Below are positions 60,029 through 64,000 of a stretch of 64,000 bases of DNA, in pieces (position 1 is the first letter of the stretch; every line of letters begins with the position of its first letter). Origin of the DNA: Haloferax litoreum (GTDB taxonomy: Archaea; Halobacteriota; Halobacteria; Halobacteriales; Haloferacaceae); contig NZ_WKJO01000001.1 in assembly GCF_009674605.1 (NCBI RefSeq), positions 868,001 to 932,000 of the forward strand, read 5' to 3'. Position numbers and translations under genes: made by a program. A model generated the notes under the pieces. It saw only the letters and a program-made list of their open reading frames with translations, was not told the origin of the DNA and did no database searches.

Positions 60029-60193
60029 ATGCAGTGTCACTACTGCGACCGTGAGGCCGCATACGCCGCCGAGAAAGACCACATCAAGGTCGGCCTCTGC
60101 GAGCGACACTTCCGCAAGCGCGTCGAGCAACTCGCCGAGTCAGAAGAACTCGCAAATTTGAAAGAGAAACTCGACATTAACCGAACGAAGTGA
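60029..60193 (+). CDS. 54-residue DUF6757-like zinc-finger protein
   Basis: ATG at 60029, TGA at 60191-60193. It begins MQCHYCDREAAYAAEKDHIK then VGLCERHFRKRVEQL, and continues with a helical C-terminus ending EKLDINRTK. CHYC and CERH form the small zinc site. A TATA-like CTTAAATC at about 59999-60006 is 27 nt before the ATG, which predicts a leaderless gene. Paralogue of the shorter protein at 58577-58678. Function unknown. Confidence 0.85.
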   Translation: MQCHYCDREAAYAAEKDHIKVGLCERHFRKRVEQLAESEELANLKEKLDINRTK

Positions 60194-60252
60194 GTTCCTA
60201 CCCACGGACGCACCCCCGCTAAGGACTGCCTACCGTCCTCCAAACGGTCACT

Positions 60253-60765
60253 TTACCCGACGACTCGCCCACCGAACACGAAGAGCACCGCGAGTGCAGT
60301 CTCGAACACCAGTGTCCCCGCAGCGGATAGCACCAGGAAACGCCGTGACGACATCTCTGCGAACCCCGCCGGCACGGTGAGCATCCCGCGCGTGAACAGC
60401 ATCGCGTTGCTCGCGGGGACGACGAGTGGCCCCCATCGCTCGAACCACCCGTCGAATCGGTCGAGTTTGGACTCGTCGAGACGGAACCACGAACGAGAGA
60501 CGAGGTACTCGCGCCCACCGTGCTTGGCGACCAAAAACAGGCCGTACTGCCCGACAGTCGCGCCGGCGACGGCGGTTGCGAGGATGGGGAACAGGTACTC
60601 TTCACCAATCAGCACCAGCGCTCCTGGAACGAGCAACTCGCTGGGCGCGATGTAGAGCAACATCGCACCTTCGAGTACGAACACCACGAAGAGGACGACG
60701 AACGCGACGTCCGACGTGAGGAGTTCGCGGAGGAATTCGGGGAGTTGGGGGACCACTGCGCGCAT
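60253..60765 (-). CDS. DedA/VTT-domain membrane protein
   Basis: 170 residues with four to five hydrophobic stretches. The VTT motif region is visible: FVLEGAMLLYIAPSELLVPGALVLIG near residues 29-54 (the E and PSELL replace the usual PGE), followed by GATVGQYGLFLVAKHGGREYL near 68-88 and the C-terminal FTRGMLTVPAGFAEMSSRRFL near 122-142. Members take part in lipid scrambling and membrane homeostasis. Divergent from hemB; the ATG at 60765 is at the start of a hydrophilic tail. Confidence 0.88.
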   Translation of the reverse strand: MRAVVPQLPEFLRELLTSDVAFVVLFVVFVLEGAMLLYIAPSELLVPGALVLIGEEYLFPILATAVAGATVGQYGLFLVAKHGGREYLVSRSWFRLDESKLDRFDGWFERWGPLVVPASNAMLFTRGMLTVPAGFAEMSSRRFLVLSAAGTLVFETALAVLFVFGGRVVG

Positions 60766-60858
60766 CGGTGCGAAGTAGTTCGACGGCGAGCATCGTCACT
60801 GTGGTGGTCTTCAGAGCGAGAGCGACGGCATTTTGCCACCGCCATTCGAAGGCACGGT

Positions 60859-61851
60859 ATGGACCTCACCGACCGCCCGCGACGGCTTCGAACGGACGGG
60901 ATACGGCCACTCGTCTCGGAGACGACACTGGCGGCGACGGACCTCGTCGCGCCCGTGTTCGTCGACGCGACGACTGACGAACGACTCCCAATCGAGTCGA
61001 TGCCGGGCCACGAACGTGTCCCCGTCGACGAGGCGGCAGACCGTGTCGACGAGGTGCGCGAAACCGGCGTCGAGGCGGTCATCGTCTTCGGTATCCCGGA
61101 GACGAAAGACGCCGAAGGGTCGCGCGCGTACGCGAAAGACGGCGTCGTACAGGAGGCAGTTCGGCGCATCACCGCCGAGACGGACGCCTACGTCATCACC
61201 GACGTGTGTCTCTGTGAGTACACCGACCACGGGCACTGCGGGGTGCTGGAAGCACACGCAGAAGACGACCCAACGCTGACCGTCCAGAACGACCCCACGC
61301 TCGACTTGCTCGCGAAGACGGCCGTCTCGCACGCCGAGGCCGGTGCCGACATGGTCGCGCCGTCGTCGATGACCGACGGGATGGTCGGCGCAATCCGCGA
61401 GGGACTGGACGACGCAGGCTACGGTGACGTCCCAATCATGTCCTACGCCGCAAAGTACGAGAGCGCCTTCTACGGGCCGTTCCGCGACGCCGCAGACGGT
61501 GCGCCAGCCTTCGGTGACCGGCGACACTACCAGATGGACCCCGCCAACGCCCGCGAAGCGATGCGCGAAGTCGCCCTCGACGTCGAACAGGGCGCTGACG
61601 TGCTGATGGTCAAACCCGGATTGCCGTACCTCGACATCGTCCGCGCCATCCGCGAGAACTTCGACCACCCCGTCGCCGCGTACAACGTCTCGGGAGAGTA
61701 CGCGATGCTCCACGCCGCCGCCGAGAAGGGCTGGTTGGACCTCGACGAAACTGCGTACGAGTCGTTGTTGTCGATGAAACGGGCGGGAGCGGACCTCATC
61801 ATCACGTACTTCGCCGAACACGTCGCCGAGATGCTCTCTACGGACCGATAG
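60859..61851 (+). CDS. hemB: Delta-aminolevulinic acid dehydratase
   Basis: 330 residues. Condenses two 5-aminolevulinate molecules to porphobilinogen, the second common step of tetrapyrrole synthesis. The active lysine motifs are MSYAAKYESAFYGPFRDA near 193-210 and LMVKPGLPYLDI near 248-259; the zinc-cysteine region VCLCEYTDHGHCG near 115-127 is complete. The ATG at 60859 begins MDLTDRPRRLRTDGIRPLV; the frame is open upstream, but that part is a shadow of the DedA gene. Single gene. Confidence 0.97.
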   Translation: MDLTDRPRRLRTDGIRPLVSETTLAATDLVAPVFVDATTDERLPIESMPGHERVPVDEAADRVDEVRETGVEAVIVFGIPETKDAEGSRAYAKDGVVQEAVRRITAETDAYVITDVCLCEYTDHGHCGVLEAHAEDDPTLTVQNDPTLDLLAKTAVSHAEAGADMVAPSSMTDGMVGAIREGLDDAGYGDVPIMSYAAKYESAFYGPFRDAADGAPAFGDRRHYQMDPANAREAMREVALDVEQGADVLMVKPGLPYLDIVRAIRENFDHPVAAYNVSGEYAMLHAAAEKGWLDLDETAYESLLSMKRAGADLIITYFAEHVAEMLSTDR

Positions 61852-61939
61852 CGGACCCGGGAGAGATACCGGAGACGGCACGCGGTACCGAGCGCGCGAC
61901 GGCCAGAACGCCTATGCCCGGCAACATTTTCCTGAACGT

Positions 61940-61980
61940 TCGTCCACAGTTTGCCGAACAATCGTCTACAGAGTGGACGA
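61940..61980. promoter_or_regulatory. Inverted repeat upstream of amt (distal)
   Basis: TCGTCCAC at 61940-61947 and GTGGACGA at 61973-61980 form perfect 8-bp arms, 25 bp apart, just before an AT-rich stretch. Position upstream of the nitrogen genes suggests a binding site or a hairpin at the hemB 3' end; the arms are followed by TATAC, so a terminator is also possible. Confidence 0.45.
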
Positions 61981-62039
61981 TATACAACCTTATATGCGTA
62001 ATATTCTAGCCTATTTTGTTCGAGTGTCGTATTATGCCT

Positions 62040-62061
62040 GTTGAAAATTTACAACTTCAAC
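62040..62061 (+). promoter_or_regulatory. Inverted repeat next to the amt TATA box
   Basis: GTTGAA at 62040-62045 and TTCAAC at 62056-62061 are perfect arms with a 10-bp spacer, giving one turn of helix between centres. A TATA-like CTTTATGT follows at 62068-62076. The position just upstream of the box suits an activator or repressor of amt-glnK. The remainder of the 328-nt gap 61852-62179 is AT-rich leader with no gene I can support. Confidence 0.5.
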
Positions 62062-62179
62062 CCCACACTTTATGTATTACCTCACCATGAAGCCGAACCG
62101 TGATGAAGCACCACAATCCACACGGATACGGTAGAAAAGTAGCCGATTGTTCAGTAGACAATCTTGGAGGTGGGCACAC

Positions 62180-63574
62180 GTGACGCCACTGCAGGTCGAC
62201 CCCGCAGTCGTCGCACAGGGGGTCAACTACGTCTGGATTCTCGTCGTGTCGTTCCTCATCTTCTTCATGCAGCCGGGGTTCGCGCTGCTCGAAGCAGGGC
62301 AGGTTCGCGCGAAGAACGTCGGCAACGTCCTGATGAAGAACATGACCGACTGGGCGCTGGGCGTCTTGGTCTACTTCATCGTCGGTGCGGGCGTGGCGAC
62401 AATCGTCGGTGGCCTCACCTCGCCGGGTGGCTTCGACCCCGTCGCCGCGTTCTCCTACATCGGTGACTCCGGTGCGTGGATCGATTGGCTCTTCGGTGCC
62501 GTCTTCGCCATGACCGCCGCCACCATCGTCTCCGGTGCCGTCGCAGAACGCATGGACTTCCGCGCGTACATCGTCTTCGCGGCGACCATCACGGGCTTCA
62601 TCTACCCCGTCGTGCAGGGACTGACGTGGTCCGGTGGCCTCCTCTCCGGAAGCGGCTACCTCGGTGCCGTGCTCGGCGTCGGGTACCTCGACTTCGCTGG
62701 TGCGACTGTCGTCCACATGTGCGGTGGCGTCGCCGGCCTCGTCGGCGCGAAAATGGTCGGTCCACGTAAGGGTCGCTTCGACGCGAACGGGAACAGCCAG
62801 CCCATTCCGGGCCACTCGATGCTGCTCGCCGTCCTCGGCACGCTCATCCTCGCGTTCGGCTGGTACGGCTTCAACGTCGGCACGCAGGCGACCGTCCTCG
62901 CGACCACCGAAAGCGGTGGACTCGAATTCATGGGTGCCGCACTCGGCCGCGTCGCCCTCGTGACCACGCTCGGTATGGGTGCCGGCGCAGTTGCCGCGAT
63001 GCTCGTCTCGACCAGCTACCAGGGCAAGCCAGACCCACTTTGGATGGCAAACGGTCTGCTCGCTGGCCTCGTCGCCGTCACCGGCGCTGTCCCCCACGTC
63101 ACGTGGTGGGGCGGCCTCATCCTCGGCGCGCTCGGCGGCGCAATCGTCCTGCCCGCCTACCGCTGGACCGTCGACTCGCTGAAGATAGACGACGTGTGTG
63201 GCGTCTTCGCCGTCCACGGCGTCGCAGGTGCGGTCGGCACGGCCCTCATCCCGGTGTTCGCCGTCAGCGGATTCTCCGCGACGCAACTGGTCATGCAGGT
63301 CGCCGGTGTCGGCATCATCGCCCTCTGGACCATCGTCGCCTCGGCAGTCGTCTTCGCGATTGCCGACGCCATCTTCGGCCTCCGCGTCTCGGAAGAAGAA
63401 GAACTCGAAGGCCTCGACGTCGGCGAACACGGCGTCTCGGTCTACCCCGAGTTCGTCGGCGACTCAGGACCAGACCGTGGTCTGGGAACGCCGACCGCGA
63501 CGGACGGTGGAACCGACGTGCGCACTGACGGCGGCCACACCGAAGAAGCGGCCAACGGAGGTGACGACCAATGA
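62180..63574 (+). CDS. amt: Ammonium transporter Amt
   Basis: 464 residues from the GTG at 62180, which has a GGAGGTG ribosome-binding site eight bases upstream; an in-frame TTG at 62147 is less likely. Eleven membrane segments. The conserved pore histidines are in [13 protein letters not shown] near residues 178-190 and [15 protein letters not shown] near 338-352; VQGLTWSGG and [22 protein letters not shown] are typical. The C-terminal 60 residues are acidic and cytoplasmic, where PII docks. Its stop overlaps the glnK start (ATGA). Imports ammonium when nitrogen is limiting. Confidence 0.96.
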   Translation: MTPLQVDPAVVAQGVNYVWILVVSFLIFFMQPGFALLEAGQVRAKNVGNVLMKNMTDWALGVLVYFIVGAGVATIVGGLTSPGGFDPVAAFSYIGDSGAWIDWLFGAVFAMTAATIVSGAVAERMDFRAYIVFAATITGFIYPVVQGLTWSGGLLSGSGYLGAVLGVGYLDFAGATVVHMCGGVAGLVGAKMVGPRKGRFDANGNSQPIPGHSMLLAVLGTLILAFGWYGFNVGTQATVLATTESGGLEFMGAALGRVALVTTLGMGAGAVAAMLVSTSYQGKPDPLWMANGLLAGLVAVTGAVPHVTWWGGLILGALGGAIVLPAYRWTVDSLKIDDVCGVFAVHGVAGAVGTALIPVFAVSGFSATQLVMQVAGVGIIALWTIVASAVVFAIADAIFGLRVSEEEELEGLDVGEHGVSVYPEFVGDSGPDRGLGTPTATDGGTDVRTDGGHTEEAANGGDDQ

Positions 63575-63927
63575 GCGAGGACGAGGGAATCAAGATGGTG
63601 ATGGCCATCATCCGCCCCGACAAACTCGCCAACGTGAAGACGGCACTCGCCGAAGTGGGTGCACCGTCGCTCACCGTCACGAACGTCTCCGGCCGCGGGT
63701 CCCAACCCGCGAAGAAAGGGCAGTGGCGCGGCGAAGAGTACACCGTCGACCTCCACCAGAAGGTCAAAGTCGAGTGCGTCGTCGCCGACATCCCGGCCGG
63801 AGACGTGGTCGACGCCATCGCCGACGCCGCCCACACGGGCGAGAAGGGTGACGGGAAGATATTCGTCATCCCCGTCGAAGAGGCAGTCCAAGTCCGCACC
63901 GGCAAGGAGGGGAAACCGGCAGTCTGA
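63571..63927 (+). CDS. glnK: PII nitrogen regulatory protein GlnK
   Basis: 118 residues. Trimeric PII protein that binds ATP/ADP and 2-oxoglutarate and blocks Amt when nitrogen is ample. Start [20 protein letters not shown] near residues 7-26, the T-loop region [20 protein letters not shown] near 41-60 with a Tyr at the position of the modified residue, and the C-terminal [25 protein letters not shown] (part cited: [14 protein letters not shown]) with the P-loop-like GDGKIF. The overlap with amt ensures coupled expression. Only 73 bases remain to the window edge. Confidence 0.97.
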   Translation: MSEDEGIKMVMAIIRPDKLANVKTALAEVGAPSLTVTNVSGRGSQPAKKGQWRGEEYTVDLHQKVKVECVVADIPAGDVVDAIADAAHTGEKGDGKIFVIPVEEAVQVRTGKEGKPAV

Positions 63928-64000
63928 GCGACTAACCAGCCGATAACGACACCTTTCGCCGCCGCACACGTGGGCTGTTTCCACCGCGCACGCGGCAGCA

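Noticed and set aside
62087-62134. 15-codon open frame in the amt leader (MKPNRDEAPQ...)
   Set aside because: It lies too close to the TATA-like box to be inside a confidently placed transcript, and has no conservation evidence. It could be an upstream peptide but is not supported.

Overview
The window is chromosomal DNA of a halophilic archaeon of the Haloferax type. The proteins are strongly acidic, most of the DNA is GC-rich, and the gene content is archaeal: replication factor C, RNase Z, thermosome, SRP54/FtsY, prefoldin, aIF1A, aIF6, RadA, NMD3 and XPD-like helicase. The order of the informational genes (rfcC, rnz, tyrS, aIF1A, RIO1, KH protein, thermosome, srp54, ftsY, pfdA, rpl18a, tif6, rpl31e, rpl39e, sufS, radA, pspAB, htpX, nmd3, hemB, amt-glnK) matches my memory of Haloferax volcanii; the species is not determined. 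Many genes have a TATA-like box 25-29 nt before the start codon, which implies leaderless mRNAs and was used to choose starts.

Layout. 1-6.9 kb: rfcC (cut by the window edge), rnz, a PhzF-like protein, an SPFH/band-7 protein with a small membrane partner, and a large DUF460 RNase H-fold protein. 7.0-11.4 kb: an AT-rich island with a sulfotransferase, ATP sulfurylase and APS kinase, a convergent PHP phosphoesterase that could remove the PAP by-product, and a frameshifted gene remnant. Copies of one palindromic repeat family lie at both ends of this island. 11.4-20.1 kb: tyrS and translation/ribosome-assembly genes (aIF1A, RIO1, KH), with a CPBP protease and an MFS transporter between RIO1 and KH, then the thermosome. 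20.1-21.6 kb: four tiny same-strand genes (one zinc ribbon, three hydrophobic proteins of 48, 48 and 55 residues), each followed by a copy of the same imperfect palindrome, ending at tRNA-Arg(UCU), which has extra copies of its 3' end beside it. This looks like a cassette array at an integration hotspot and is the most unusual structure in the window.

21.6-31.7 kb: membrane proteins, a kinase-like P-loop protein with UPF0201, a split MgtE pair, srp54, then the operon rpl39e-rpl31e-tif6-rpl18a-pfdA-ftsY, which joins ribosome maturation, cotranslational folding and membrane targeting. 31.8-43.8 kb: transporters, an RNA cyclic phosphodiesterase, a phosphatase, a TPR/DUF424 pair, a PAS histidine kinase, SufS and SufU separated by a secreted G8/beta-helix protein and an MscS-like protein, and an SQR-like flavoprotein with DUF1641.

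44-64 kb: radA, pspAB, an APH-fold kinase, htpX, an epimerase, a Tat lipoprotein, nmd3, an XPD/DinG-like helicase, several haloarchaeal families of unknown function, two related zinc-finger microproteins around a second PHP gene, hemB, and the ammonium transporter/PII pair amt-glnK behind a long regulatory region. No rRNA, CRISPR array or intact transposase gene was seen.
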